Positions 45,119-58,533 of a DNA stretch of 64,000 bases are shown in pieces (within the stretch, counting starts at the first letter, position 1; each line of letters opens with the position of its first letter). The DNA is taken from NCBI GenBank assembly GCA_032821775.1, contig JAVLRN010000011.1, forward strand, positions 868,001 to 932,000. The letters are read 5' to 3'. The stretch comes from Sanguinoderma infundibulare (lineage: Eukaryota > Basidiomycota > Agaricomycetes > Polyporales > Polyporaceae). The notes below the pieces were generated by a model. That model did not search any database and was not told the DNA's origin. It worked only from the letters and a program-made list of their open reading frames with translations. Position numbers and translations under genes: made by a program.

Positions 45119-47529
45119 ATGACCAAGTACATTCTCGTCTCTGGCGGTGTCGTCAGCGGCATCGGGAAGGGGGTCATCGGTGCGCAACAAGACTCCCCCT
45201 CTCTCCGTCACCAGACCAGCCGTTCAAGCCCACCTTCTAGCCTCCTCCGCCGGCTTGCTCCTCAAGACGACCGGTCTCAAGGTCACCGCCATCAAAATAG
45301 ACCCATACATGAACATCGACGCTGGGACCATGCGACCACAGGAGCATGGTGAGATATTTGCATCGAAAACGCGTCCTTTCGCTGTCTCTGAGCGCGAGGC
45401 CGCCGCTGTTAGGCGAGGTCTACGTCTTGAACGACGGTGGCGAGGTCGACCTTGATCTGGGCAACTATGAACGGTACTTGGATGTTACCCTGAGCAGGGA
45501 TAACAACATCACGACTGGTAAGATCTATAGGGAGGTCATTGAGAAGGAGGTGCGTCTCCCGTCTGTGGACTCGCAGTCTTCTGGCTAAAGGGTATGAGGT
45601 CATAGCGTCGCGGAGATTACTTGGGCAAGACCGTGCAGGTATGTTCAAATGTATCTCACACTGTCAGTTAAATGTCTAAACACGCGCGAAGATCGTGCCT
45701 CATGTCACGAACGCGATTCAAGATTGGATAGAGCGCGTATCCAAGATCCCTGTCGACGACACCGATGAGGAGCCCGACGTCTGCATCGTTGAGGTGCGTA
45801 TCAACTCAATTTACCTTTAAACGTGAACATATTTCTTATATTCTGTTAGTTGGGTGGTACGGTCGGTGACATCGAGTCTGCGCCCTTCATCGAGGCAATG
45901 CGACAGTTCCAGTTCCGCGTCGGCTACGAGAACTTCGCTCTCATCCATGTCTCCCTCGTCCCTGATATGCACGGAGAGCAGAAGACGAAGCCTACACAAA
46001 CCACCGTCCATGCTCTTCGCGGCCTTGGCCTTCTCCCAGACCTGGTCAGTGTGGGTTCACACCCGTGTGACGGTCATACACTAACTGTTACAAAAGATTG
46101 CATGCCGATTAATCGTCCAAAAACCCCTAGAACCTGCGACGAAGAACAAAATTTCTATGTTCTGCCACGTCGCGCCCGAACAAGTTGTCGGTGTTCACGA
46201 CGTCTCCTCCGTGTACCACGTCCCGCTCCTGCTCCAATCCCAGGGCATCGTCCAGTTCCTCCAAAAGCGACTGAACCTCGCATCCATCACCATTACCCCC
46301 CAAATGCAAGAACGGGGTGACTCATTAGCCAAGCGCTGGCGTGAGCTCACGACCCGGTTTGTTCAAATTTATTTTCTCAAGGAAGAATCTCGGTTGACTT
46401 TTATGTAGACAAGAACGCCTTTTCGAAAGCGTGACTATTGCCCTCGTTGGCAAGTACACTGACATGCAGGACTCGTACATGTCCGTTGTCAAGTCATTAG
46501 AGCACTCCGCCTTCCGGTGTAACAGGAAACTAATTCTCAAGGTGCTTGCAACCATATACTCTGTGTAGCTACAAGTTCTCACCTGCCGATAGTGGGTCGA
46601 CGCCTCCGACCTGGAGTCTCATACCCAAATCGTCGCCCCTGCGAAGTACCACGATGCATGGAAAGCTGTCGTCTCAGCAAAGTGTGTTTGATCTCCATCC
46701 ATATGCTGACCAAGCCTTGCAACTAACTGCTTTCCAGCGGTATCCTTGTCCCCGGTGGCTTCGGCGTGCGTGGCTCAGAAGGCATGCTGCTGGCGATAAA
46801 GTGGGCGCGCGAGAAGCAAATCCCTTTCTTCGGCATTTGCTTCGGCTTCCAGCTCGCCGTCGTCGAGTTCGCACGCAATGTTTGCGGCTTTGCTGGTACG
46901 CAACCCATTCCCACTTCGATTTTTCAGTCTATACTGCTCGCTCACATATCTAACCAATCTTCGCAGGCGCGACGTCGACCGAGTTCGACGAGAAGACGGA
47001 ACACCCGCTGATCATCTTCATGCCCGAGGTCTCGCGCACGCACATGGGCGGCACGATGCGCCTCGGCCTCCGCCCAACCGTCTTCGACTCCGACTCGGAC
47101 CCTGCGGCCCCCGCCGCGTCCGCGGTCCGCAAGCTCTACGGCGGCGCCCCGAAGATCTGGGAGCGCCACCGGCACCGGTACGAGGTCAACCCGGCGTACA
47201 TCGGCCGGCTGACGGACAAGGGCATGCGCTTCGTGGGCAAGAGCGAGAGCGGGGAGCGGATGCAGGTGCTCGAGCTGCCCGGCCACCCGTACTTTGTCGG
47301 CTTCCAGGCGCACCCCGAGTTCTGCACACGCCCGCTGAACCCGAGCCCGCCCTTCCTCGGGTTCGTCGCGGCCGCGGCGGGGAGCGCGGTGCTGGAGGAG
47401 CAGCTGGAGGGGCAGATGAGGACGTTTAAGCCGCCGCATCCCGAGGGGGCGATGGTCGCGGAGGATATCTTGCGGCACGACTCGCCGAGGCCGGCGGGGG
47501 AGAAGGCGATTTTGACTTCGGAGCAGTAA
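45119..47529 (+). CDS. CTP synthase
   Basis: Makes CTP from UTP, ATP and glutamine, the last step of pyrimidine nucleotide synthesis. The ATG at 45119 gives [20 protein letters not shown], splicing to [20 protein letters not shown] and [19 protein letters not shown], the synthetase-domain hallmark. Then come [50 protein letters not shown] and [13 protein letters not shown]. The glutaminase domain has [12 protein letters not shown], the nucleophile Cys in [18 protein letters not shown], and the C-terminal dyad region GFQAHPEF. About nine exons are present. Around the nucleophile most relatives read CLGMQ; here it is CFGFQ, with the Cys kept. The C-terminal tail ends [10 protein letters not shown]. 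Confidence 0.95.
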
Positions 47530-48100
47530 GGAGGTAAGGCTGAGTGCGTGGCGGGGAAGAGCAGGGAAGGACGGAGTTGAAGGGTTCTAGATCGCCACCG
47601 TTGTATCTTCCTGTACGTTTGCATATAGCTGAGCGTCATTGGACGATCGCACCATCTTGCATGCTTGTAATAGACCTGTTGTATTACTGCGGTGTTTAGT
47701 TGGTTACGAGTACGAATATGAATGCCAGTTCGATTGTGCCGGCAAACCGGGTGCGTGCAACAGCAAATACTTACGTGCGAGTGACAGGTCGACAACGCGG
47801 CGGTGCAGATCGTCGATTCTTACCTTGCTTAGACTGGACTTGAACTTTTCGCTCAACGTGGCACGCGACGCGCGCGCACATATCGAATGAAGACTTTGCT
47901 TTTGTACACAATGTTACGAAGACCGACTTGCCCTACTTAATTCGCGATGGTAAGAAACCGACGGTGCCGGTCGCGATTGATTTTGCCCAACCAAAGACAA
48001 ATAGATTATGATTTCAGCCTGAGTCTCCAAGAAAAATGTTTAGCGGAAGCCACGGTACGATTATCTGTTCTCTTCCCTTGTAGTGGGCCAGCCACCATCT
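47530..48100. other. Intergenic region containing the left edge of duplicate copy C
   Basis: This is the 3' flank of CTP synthase, then from about 47990 the repeat shared with 22110 and 28204 (rattatgatttcagcc ... ggaagccacggtacgatta). No gene is present. Confidence 0.65.
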
Positions 48101-49845
48101 TCAGGCCTGCACCCTAGAAGCGTCCTCCTGCCTCTGCCCATCGTCCGGCACTTCCCCCTCCTCCGCGCGGTCATCGTCTAGCAGCCGGAACTCGATGGGT
48201 GCAGCAAGCGAATCTATGCCCCCTGCGAACCTCAGGGACCCATTGCCTTGCGCTCTAAGGGATGGCAATGAGCTGTCGCCCGACTGCAGACCCTGTGTGC
48301 TCCGGTTGGCTTCCTGGAGGTCGAGAAGGAAGTGTGATACTAGGATCGGGGTGAAACTGAAAGAGAAAGTCAGTGGAGTTCACAGCAAAGAGAGCGCTTT
48401 GGGACGGGGACAGCGTACACCTCTACGAATTGAGTGAAGTCACTTCCTTCAGTGAAAGTCCCGGAGATCTAATTGTGAAGACCAAATGAGAAAGACTCCG
48501 AGTACTTTCAACAGTCAGCCTTACCGAAAGAACTCTGGAAAGTAAGGCCAGGGTGTTCAATATCAACAATACACTGTACATTCAAGACAGGCCATCAGCG
48601 ACGCTCTGAACGCTTGTCGCTATCCGCGACGGTCCTCACTCACACGAAGTAAATCATCCCTGTTTGTGACAATCAGTCAAAATTCCATATGCCAATGATA
48701 TGGGACTTACCATCATAAAGAATCACAGTTCTAAAAGACGTGGGTCTTCCGGGAAACCTCAAGGCGTCATGAATGTCTGTCCTGGATACAGCGCGCCAGG
48801 TTACCAGGATGAGAATGGTATCACCAGCAATAGTACAGATGTCGTGCGCGATGGTGACTTTAAACAACTCGAGTAAATATGTATTTCCGGTGAGAAATGA
48901 TGTGGCCATGCTTACGACTAAACACGATCACTACGATGAGCTGTTATGTTGTTGCCAGTGTGCCCATTAATGACACGCACCTAATGATCACGTTCAATGG
49001 AGTCTCCTCACTACTAGTACATCCCAATCCAGGAATATATACAGCGCCCAACTTGAACCAATACTGAACCTGGTTGTAAGCCTCATCAGTTTCTGGTCCT
49101 TGAGTAATTGGAATGGCCGCGGGCTCACCAAATTGACACTGACGAAGGAGCCTCCAATGAGGGAGAAAATGAGCAATGCGACTCCCCGATTTTGACTGAG
49201 CGCATATGCACGCAATGCGGAGAAAACTGCCCGAAAGGTTGGCCTTAGTATCAGACTATTGCCCGGAGTGCAGAATACCCCACCTGCCGCGGGAAGGGTT
49301 GCAATCATCTCGAGGGCAAGATCTACCCATTCGATAGGAGCTTGGCTGGTGATGATTTACTCTTTAACGCATAGTTTGTGAAGTTGTAATGGGGGGATGG
49401 ACCGTACCACTGCAATACAGTCAGTAAAGCGTACTATGCTATCGGCGGTTGGAAATCACGAACCAGCTGGGCAGGCAACACCATTTGGAATATGCCATAT
49501 GCGAACTCCAACAGCGTAATGTACCGATTGGCAAAATAGAGGCAAGCCGCTATGGTTGGACGGCGGCCCCAGAACATCTCCACCTCTTTGGGAAGTGAGA
49601 GGAAATAGTCGTAAGATAGAAGGGCTGCCCGGAAGGAGGATCAAATTGAAAGTCGTCAACATATCTAATTTGTGTATCCCGGAGAGTATCTTGCCTGCAC
49701 CGGCAATGCCGAAGAAATCTCCAACGAACCTGTGGCAGATGGTATCTGTAAGGGTCATCATCCAATGTAAGTTATGCTGGGGAACTCACAAATTGTATAT
49801 TTCGGAGACAATGGCCGCCACCTCCGAACTTGTTGGAGAGGACAT
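48101..49845 (-). CDS. DUF6533-family seven-helix membrane protein, copy C
   Basis: Same family and layout as copy A. The start MSSPTSSEVAAIVSEIYN is at 49843-49845. The signature here is YDYFLSLPKEVEMFWG followed by MAACLYFANRYITLL. FSALRAYALSQNR and helix GVALLIFSLIGGSF are identical to copy A. GCTSSEETP replaces GCFVSDETP, helix TILILVTWRAVSR follows, and the tail ends ASRVQA with the stop at 48101-48103. Exon 2 is quite different from copies A and B (probably FVGDFFGIA). No clear frame break was found. The TATA box is at 49924-49930. Confidence 0.78.
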
Positions 49846-49923
49846 AGCAAGAGCAAAAGTACTTTGAGGTCTTGAATGGAAGGGTAGCAAACGGAAGTGA
49901 GGAGAACGCCTTTTCCGTTCACG

Positions 49924-49930
49924 CTTTATA
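49924..49930 (-). promoter_or_regulatory. TATA box of DUF6533 copy C
   Basis: TATAAAG on the minus strand, 79 bp before the copy C start, conserved with copies A and B. Confidence 0.6.
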
Positions 49931-50613
49931 TGTGCACAAGCCCTGCTGGAAACCATCGTGTTAGGTTGTCGCCATCCCTTTTTTTCGAAGAATCATCCCA
50001 AGGTGGCCACATGAATCGCCCAGTTTGATGAATGAGCATGATCCAGTACCCCGACTCTGCGAACCGCGGTATGGCGTCCAGCTTGTGTCCTATCTCAGTT
50101 TCTCTGTCGCGCTCTCCACGCCATCTTCCTCCATAGAAGATGGTCAGGAGTTGGGTGGCCCGCAATAACTCGCATCTGTTTCCTGTTGCCGGTCTTCCTG
50201 TGCCTCACGACGACCTCGCACATGCCCCGCATCATCGTGACGTGCCGATTATAGCCTAAACACCCTGCCTAGGCGAAGCAGGGGCGCGCTCGTCATCGGA
50301 GATGAGATACATATGAGTCCGGGACAATACCGAAGCTGGAGGAATACGATGTTCTCACCAGCAGCTACGAGGTTTGCGAGTATTGCGCTCAGACGATGAA
50401 CGTCGCGAACATGAGCGAAGCTACAGGCGGACATGACCATGCAGGAGAACGCCTGCATCGGTGATGCATACAATACAATTGGCTCTACGTGCGAGTGACA
50501 GGTCGACAGCGCTGCGGTACCGGTTACATCGGACGGATGGTTGCGAACAAAACGTACAGATGGTGCTTCCTCTACTCGTTCATGACTCTTCCAAACGCGC
50601 GCAGTTGAATAGA
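49931..50613. other. Spacer between DUF6533 copy C and CSN5
   Basis: Upstream sequence of the DUF6533 gene and 3' flank of CSN5. It aligns in part with the spacers of the other two copies. No coding sequence is recognised. Confidence 0.55.
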
Positions 50614-52027
50614 TCAGCCAATCGACATGGCGGTGTCGACGATGTCCCCGACGTTCACGGCGGAGGATCCGGCGCCAGAGCCACCAAGACGGGAGGAGAA
50701 GATAATATCCTTGAGGACTTGTGCGATGAGACCGTGTTGTGCTTCCGACGCGATCTTGTCGCTGTTCACGAGGGCTAGTCAGCGCATACGAGGTGATGAT
50801 AGGGATGCTGGACTAACCTGTCCTTCACCGCCTTCGACAGGCCGCTCTCCTCCCTCTTGTCCTGGGGTTTTTGCTTGATCACAGCCTTCTCGTCGATGAG
50901 GATAGGAGCTGGTGGACGCGTACTGGGTACAGAGGATTGTGCCTTGGTCAGCTTCTGGTGGAGATCGGACAGCTGGTTCGCCGCATATGCTCGGTTCTGC
51001 GACCACACATTAGCATCTCCCCTATCATTCTCTGTCACGCGGAGATGCATACCGAGATGAGGGCGCTCTGGCTCAAAGTGTTCACCCAGTACTTGTTCCA
51101 CAACAGCCCAAGCAGCTCAGAATCTAGCGATGATTTGAAGATCTGCACCTCGAGGGGGTAGTACTGGTTCGCATGGACACCAAAGTCCTCGATCTTGTTG
51201 AGGGGGATGCTCTGATACTCGCTGCTCGCGGCATCCGCGGGCGTGTAGTTCTCGGGGTACGTCCTGAACGCACCGATGTCGACCTTTCCGGCGGAGATCG
51301 TGCGGTTCGGGTCGATGACGACGGCAACAAAGGGGTCCTGGAACTTCTGGTTCTGCATCTGCGTGTTCACATCGATACCGGAGAGCCAGCAGCCGTAGCC
51401 AGGGTGGGAGTGGTACCAGCCAATCGCGTTCTCTAGGCGGGATACCTGAACAGATAGCGAAGGCGGGTGTTAGGCCGAGGAACACGAGAAGAAAATGAGA
51501 GACGTACCCGTTCACTGCCCTGGACGTACTGGACCATGTACTCGTTTGCCTCGTTCTGCGCGTTCACTCGCGTCTCGGTTCCTTGGACGGGAAGTGCGAA
51601 GGAGTCGATCACTACTAGTGACCGCCCGACGACCTTTCCCTGCATGATCCCCATGATTTCGTACGGTACACCTGAACGCGCATGGATGGCCTGGACAATG
51701 AAAGAGGTGAGCAAACCAACTGTGGCGCAACGAGAATAGCGTGCGTACCATCTTGATCAATGCGACTGCAGAGATCTTGCACACCTGGAAGTATCGTGGA
51801 CTAGCAGAAGTCGGTCCTTCAGCATCTCGTCCTGCCAGAGCAAAGGCGTAGAGTCGGGCGGGATTGTATGAGGGTGGCGGAACTCACTCGCGGGCCCATG
51901 GCTTCTCGTTGTTTATCCTCCTGTTCTCCACGGGGTCATATTTGAAGATCTCGTCCTGCGCGCTGAGATCCTTGATGTCGTTTGCGAGGTTGAAGGTCTT
52001 GAGTGCGATGCCAGATCCTGAGGCCAT
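50614..52027 (-). CDS. rri1: COP9 signalosome subunit 5 (JAMM isopeptidase), intact
   Basis: Catalytic subunit of the COP9 signalosome, removing Nedd8/Rub1 from cullins. The start [20 protein letters not shown] is at 52025-52027. Exon 1 continues NNEKPWAR and splices to [18 protein letters not shown], then [33 protein letters not shown] and VQYVQGSER. The JAMM metalloprotease motif is complete: [21 protein letters not shown]. It is followed by [50 protein letters not shown] and [14 protein letters not shown]. The last exons give the Pro-rich [16 protein letters not shown] and a C-terminus VDTAMSIG, stop at 50614-50616. It is the only functional one of three CSN5 copies in the window. It is divergent from the oxidoreductase-like gene, 139 bp apart. 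Confidence 0.95.
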
Positions 52028-52166
52028 GGTTGCTCAGTCCACCCGCCACTTGCGATCCTCCAGAGCCGCATACAGCTTGCGTATATGGTACCCGTGAGAA
52101 AGAGTTTCCTTGATAGGCGCTTGTAGCAACTGCTCGAGAGCGTCGTCGACATGCTCGGCGTCGTGA
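52028..52166. promoter_or_regulatory. Short divergent promoter of CSN5 and OXLD1-type gene
   Basis: Only 139 bp separate the two start codons, so both genes must use one shared regulatory region. I see no TATA box. The segment is outside the duplicated block, which explains why the CSN5 pseudogenes lack a promoter. Confidence 0.7.
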
Positions 52167-53110
52167 ATGTCCCTCCTACGTCTCTGTCGTCCCCTTGGTC
52201 AACTACGGGCTCGTAGCGCAGGCTGTCTCATATGTCGCGCTAGTGACACCACCATTCGGGACCTAGCTACCCATGCTCCATCCACTCCGCTTGACGTCTC
52301 TCCTTCCACTTCTCGCCCTCCTGCCGTCGACCAGAAGAAGCTCACGCATCTGAAACATCCGCTTCGAGGTGGTCAAGACCTTTCTAGACGATACCAACGC
52401 CTCGAGCGCTCTATACGCGGGAAGACGTCCTACGGACGCGGTATCGAGCACTTTGAACGCTCTAGGGGTGTCGCAGATCCTGCACCGTACACGGAGGGCG
52501 AGAATACCCAGGAGGCAAGCACGCTCGCGGGAAAGGCCACTCGGCGCATATATCGAGGCTTCGTCGTCCCAGAGCCCCCCCAGCCACCTGCGGATGATGG
52601 TACGTCTCCATTTCGTCTGCTCTTCGAGTCTATTTTCACCTCTCTTCGGAACCAGAATGCTGCATGTCTGGCTGTGCGGTCTGCGTGTATGACCTGTACG
52701 ACGAGGCTCGTACCGATTACATACAGGCTATGGACAAACTTCGCGTCGACCTTACCAAGCTGGGTGTCCTGGAGAGCGTGTGGCCTGCTGACATCCTACA
52801 CGACGGACAAATCGGCGACTCTTCAGCATCGCCGAAGCCGAGTGCAAACGCCTCACTCGGCGCGTTCGAGCAGCTCGAGATGGCACTCAAAGCGAAGCGA
52901 GAGCAGGGCCCATCCTCCACGAACGTCGCACAGGAAGGAAGCGAGGGTTAGTGTGCTGAGGTATTGCTAGAACCTCCGGTCCTCTAACGCAAACGGGCGC
53001 ACGCAGCCTCTGTGGCTCCGCCAGTCGTTCGCAAACGGCCTCCGAAGAAGATGGTGAGGATGAACGATGTCGCCGAGGGTCTTCGGTGGGTGTTGTTTAG
53101 TAATCGCTGA
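52167..53110 (+). CDS. Oxidoreductase-like domain protein (OXLD1 type), mitochondrial
   Basis: Small protein with the 'Oxidored-like' N-terminal cysteine motif found in mitochondrial proteins of fungi and animals; biochemical role not established. The start MSLLRLCRPLGQLRARSAGC looks like a basic mitochondrial presequence. A disordered basic stretch follows. The exon ending PEPPQPPADD splices to ECCMSGCAVCVYDLYDEART, giving the family motif CCxxGCxxCVYDLY. A helical tail (DYIQAMDKLRVDLTKLGVL; LGAFEQLEMALKAKRE) and a last exon with the basic RKRPPKKMVRMNDVAEG follow, stop at 53108-53110. Three exons all splice in frame. Confidence 0.85.
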
Positions 53111-55762
<2,652 letters not shown>

Positions 55763-56190
55763 TGGATCCCAGCAGTCGGGGAGTAGGTTGAAGGCGAAGC
55801 ATCTGCCACCTGAGGCGGTTAGGGATAGGGACCTCGTGTACAATCACCAATTGACTGAACCTCATCGTAACCTTATGAAGGGGTTGTGTACAGTGCACCC
55901 GATGTCGATTGCCGGCAAACCCCATCACAGGGCAAACCTTGTGCGACGTTGCGACCTCTTGAGTCAACGGTTCCGGCACCGAGATCATCGCTTTACGCTG
56001 GCATATAGGTATGTCCTTCGCTGGCTCAACCCACTCACCTACTCTCCTCCGCAGCTGCGTATCAGTCGATCGTACTAGGTACAAGTCCAAACCCGCTATC
56101 AATCCATGTGAGCTCAGCGATAACGTCCATTCCACCGCGTCCAACACAAATTCCTGAATATAGCTTTCCCCTCGTAAACCCAGTGCCATC
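55763..56190. other. Intergenic region, 428 bp
   Basis: 3' flank of the beta-glucosidase and upstream region of the ABCF gene. The open frame at 55788-56078 is not recognised. Pyrimidine-rich near 56040-56055. Confidence 0.6.
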
Positions 56191-58260
56191 ATGTCCACAT
56201 CCCGCAAAGCGATCGCGAAAAACAGCTCAACCAAATCCAATAGCACAGGTGTCGGAGGTGCCCCTAAAACCGGTCCTGAGACCGATGCAGCCCTCGTCGC
56301 GACCTCCCAAGTCTCGCGCTTCCACAATGAGACGCTCGTTACCCTCTCAAACGACATTGACCTCAAGGGCGTCCACATCGCGCTCGGCCCGCGCGTCCTC
56401 CTCGATTCCGCGAATCTCCGCCTTTTCCGCGGGGTACACTACGGGCTCGTAGGGCAGAACGGCGTGGGCAAGTCAACGCTCCTCAAGGCCATCGGCCACA
56501 ACCTCCTCGCGGGCTTCCCGTCGAACGTGCGCGTGCTGTACGTCGAGCAGCTCGAGGGCGTGGACATGAGCAAGAGCGTCGTGCGCTTCGTCATAGACGC
56601 GGACTACAAGGCCGCACAGATGCGCCGGGAGCTCAAGGTCCTGCAGGGAGCGCTCGAGGCGGAGGACCCCGAGGCGGTCGCGCGCGCGATGCGGGGGATC
56701 AGGTTGGGGCGGGCGAGGGAGGGGCTTGGGGCGGCGGAGAAGGTTGTGCTGGAGAGGAGTGGTGCGCGGGGGAAAGAGGCGAGGAACGAGCTCCTCAGGC
56801 AGGAGAAGCGCGTGGAGGAGACGGTCGCAGCGAACGAGGATCCGCTGACCGTAGAGGAGAGCGCGCGCGCGACGGTCGAAGCGCAGGAGTTGCTGACGGA
56901 GCTCTTCACAGCAATGGAGCTTCATGGAGAGGAGGCGGCTGAGGCGAAGGCGCGGAGCATCCTGAACGGCTTGCGCTTCCCGTTGGACTGGCACGACCGC
57001 CCGCTCGAGGAGCTATCGGGAGGATGGAGGATCCGAGTGGCGCTTGCGTCGGCACTACACATCGAACCCGACATCTTGCTCATGGACGAGCCCACCAACC
57101 ACCTTGACCTTCCCGCGATCATCTGGCTCCAGGACTACCTGTCTCAGCTCTCCGATACGACCATTGTGACGGTCTCCCATGACCGCGCGTTCCTCAACGC
57201 CGTCGTCGACGAGGTAATTGTGTTTAAGAACCAGACGCTCGCTTACCATACCGGGAACTTCGACGAATACCTCGAGCACACCGAGGAGAAGCAGAAATAC
57301 CTCCAGCGGATCAGCGCTGCGCTCGAGCGGAAGAGGAACGCGGCGGAAAAGAGCATGCAGGCGGCGATGTCGCAGGCGCGCAAGAGCGGGGACGATAAGA
57401 AGATGGCTCAGATGGCCTCGCGGAACCGCAAGCTGGACCGCATGGGGATGGAGGTTAACGACAAGGGACACCGATTCAAGCTCAATCGCGATCGCGTTGG
57501 CTTCTACAACGACGTCCGATCCGCCGTCGTGGTCGACCAAGGCGACCAGGCGCCGACCTGGTCCATCCCCGACCCAATTACCCTTCGCCAGGGCGGCGCG
57601 ATCATTGAGGCCGAGCAAGTCAGCGTGGGGTACGAGAAGACGAAGGCTCCCATGGTCGCGAACGTCACCCTGAACGTTGGTCAGGACGCTCGCGTTGCGA
57701 TTGTCGGCCCGAACGGCAGCGGGAAGACGACTCTCGTCAAGGCTCTTGTAGGGGAGTTGGCACCTATGAAGGGAAAAATAACTCGACACCCTGCGGCGAA
57801 AATAGGCTACTTCACCCAGCACCACGTCGACGAACTCCACCAATACCCCGACCACACCTCCGCGCTTTCGCTCATCAAGGAGAAGAATCCCGAGTGCTCG
57901 GAGCAGGAGTACCGCGCGCACTTCGGAAAATACGGGATTCGGGCGAACGCGCTTCAGCCGCTGCGCTCTCTCAGCGGAGGCCAGAAGGTCCGGGTCGCGT
58001 TCGCGTTGGCAACGTTCGGAACGTCGCCCCACCTGCTCGTTTTGGACGAGCCGACGAACCACCTCGACTACCTGACGACGGAGGCTCTTATCGAGGCATT
58101 GAAGGAGTTCAACGGGGCGGTGCTTGTCGTTTCGCACGACCAGTTCTTCGTCTCTGAGGTGGCGGAGGAGGTGTACGCGGTGAAGAAGGGTCAGCTTGTG
58201 CACCTGGAGGGCGGTATGGAGGAGTACGTTAAATCATGTCGGAAGCGTCGATTGAAATGA
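56191..58260 (+). CDS. ABCF-family ATPase, Gcn20-like, single exon
   Basis: Soluble twin-ATPase protein of the ABCF group, which act on ribosomes and translation rather than transport. It is 689 residues and intronless, unusual beside its intron-rich neighbours. Domain 1: Walker A GLVGQNGVGKST, signature LEELSGGWRIRVALA, Walker B ILLMDEPTNHLD, H-loop VSHDRAF. A charged linker rich in Lys/Glu follows (EKQKYLQRISAALERKRNAA). Domain 2: Walker A AIVGPNGSGKTT, then GYFTQHHVDELH, signature LRSLSGGQKVRVAFA, Walker B LLVLDEPTNHLD, H-loop VSHDQFF. GYFTQHHVD is typical of Gcn20-like members. The long N-terminal region of true Gcn20 is missing, so regulation of the eIF2 kinase is not implied. The start is chosen at the first ATG, giving a Ser/Lys-rich N-terminus. 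A fragment of its 3' end recurs at 62170-62416. Confidence 0.93.
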   Translation: MSTSRKAIAKNSSTKSNSTGVGGAPKTGPETDAALVATSQVSRFHNETLVTLSNDIDLKGVHIALGPRVLLDSANLRLFRGVHYGLVGQNGVGKSTLLKAIGHNLLAGFPSNVRVLYVEQLEGVDMSKSVVRFVIDADYKAAQMRRELKVLQGALEAEDPEAVARAMRGIRLGRAREGLGAAEKVVLERSGARGKEARNELLRQEKRVEETVAANEDPLTVEESARATVEAQELLTELFTAMELHGEEAAEAKARSILNGLRFPLDWHDRPLEELSGGWRIRVALASALHIEPDILLMDEPTNHLDLPAIIWLQDYLSQLSDTTIVTVSHDRAFLNAVVDEVIVFKNQTLAYHTGNFDEYLEHTEEKQKYLQRISAALERKRNAAEKSMQAAMSQARKSGDDKKMAQMASRNRKLDRMGMEVNDKGHRFKLNRDRVGFYNDVRSAVVVDQGDQAPTWSIPDPITLRQGGAIIEAEQVSVGYEKTKAPMVANVTLNVGQDARVAIVGPNGSGKTTLVKALVGELAPMKGKITRHPAAKIGYFTQHHVDELHQYPDHTSALSLIKEKNPECSEQEYRAHFGKYGIRANALQPLRSLSGGQKVRVAFALATFGTSPHLLVLDEPTNHLDYLTTEALIEALKEFNGAVLVVSHDQFFVSEVAEEVYAVKKGQLVHLEGGMEEYVKSCRKRRLK

Positions 58261-58533
58261 CGTCCGAACATTGAGTATCCGATAGTCGTTCTGTCACCAT
58301 GACTGTTGCAGTCCCTCCGGATAGAAGGATATGTTGCACGGGGCGGGGGATGCGCAGCTGCCAGAAACCGGGTCGTCGCACTGCGTCGTGCGAAAAACCC
58401 GAAAGACAGTTTCTTCGGCTGCGGATAGCGCCTGGCTGTCAAGGCTGTGTTATTCGCGTCTACGCCATCCGTCGGAGAGTTTCGATGTTTCGATTTCAAC
58501 TCCAACGTCTCTTACCTACTCCTACCAAGTGAC

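Larger units (their letters stand above)
47990..51960. repeat. Third copy (C) of the DUF6533-CSN5 segment
   Basis: This is homologous to 22110-25991 and 28204-34255, in the same orientation, but without the nuclease or acidic gene. Bases 49026-49322 are identical by eye to 23139-23435 of copy A (297 bp), while copy B differs there at many positions. The homology to the other copies ends inside CSN5 exon 1 (about 51925). Confidence 0.88.

Noticed and set aside
50260..50480. Possible glycosyltransferase N-terminal relic (HGHVRL-like string) in the CSN5 spacer, also seen in degraded form near 24540-24660
   Set aside because: The resemblance needs a frame change and rests on a few residues; too weak to call.
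57055..58203. 382-codon open frame on the minus strand
   Set aside because: It is antisense to the ABCF gene, whose motifs are unambiguous; long antisense frames are expected from GC-rich codon bias.
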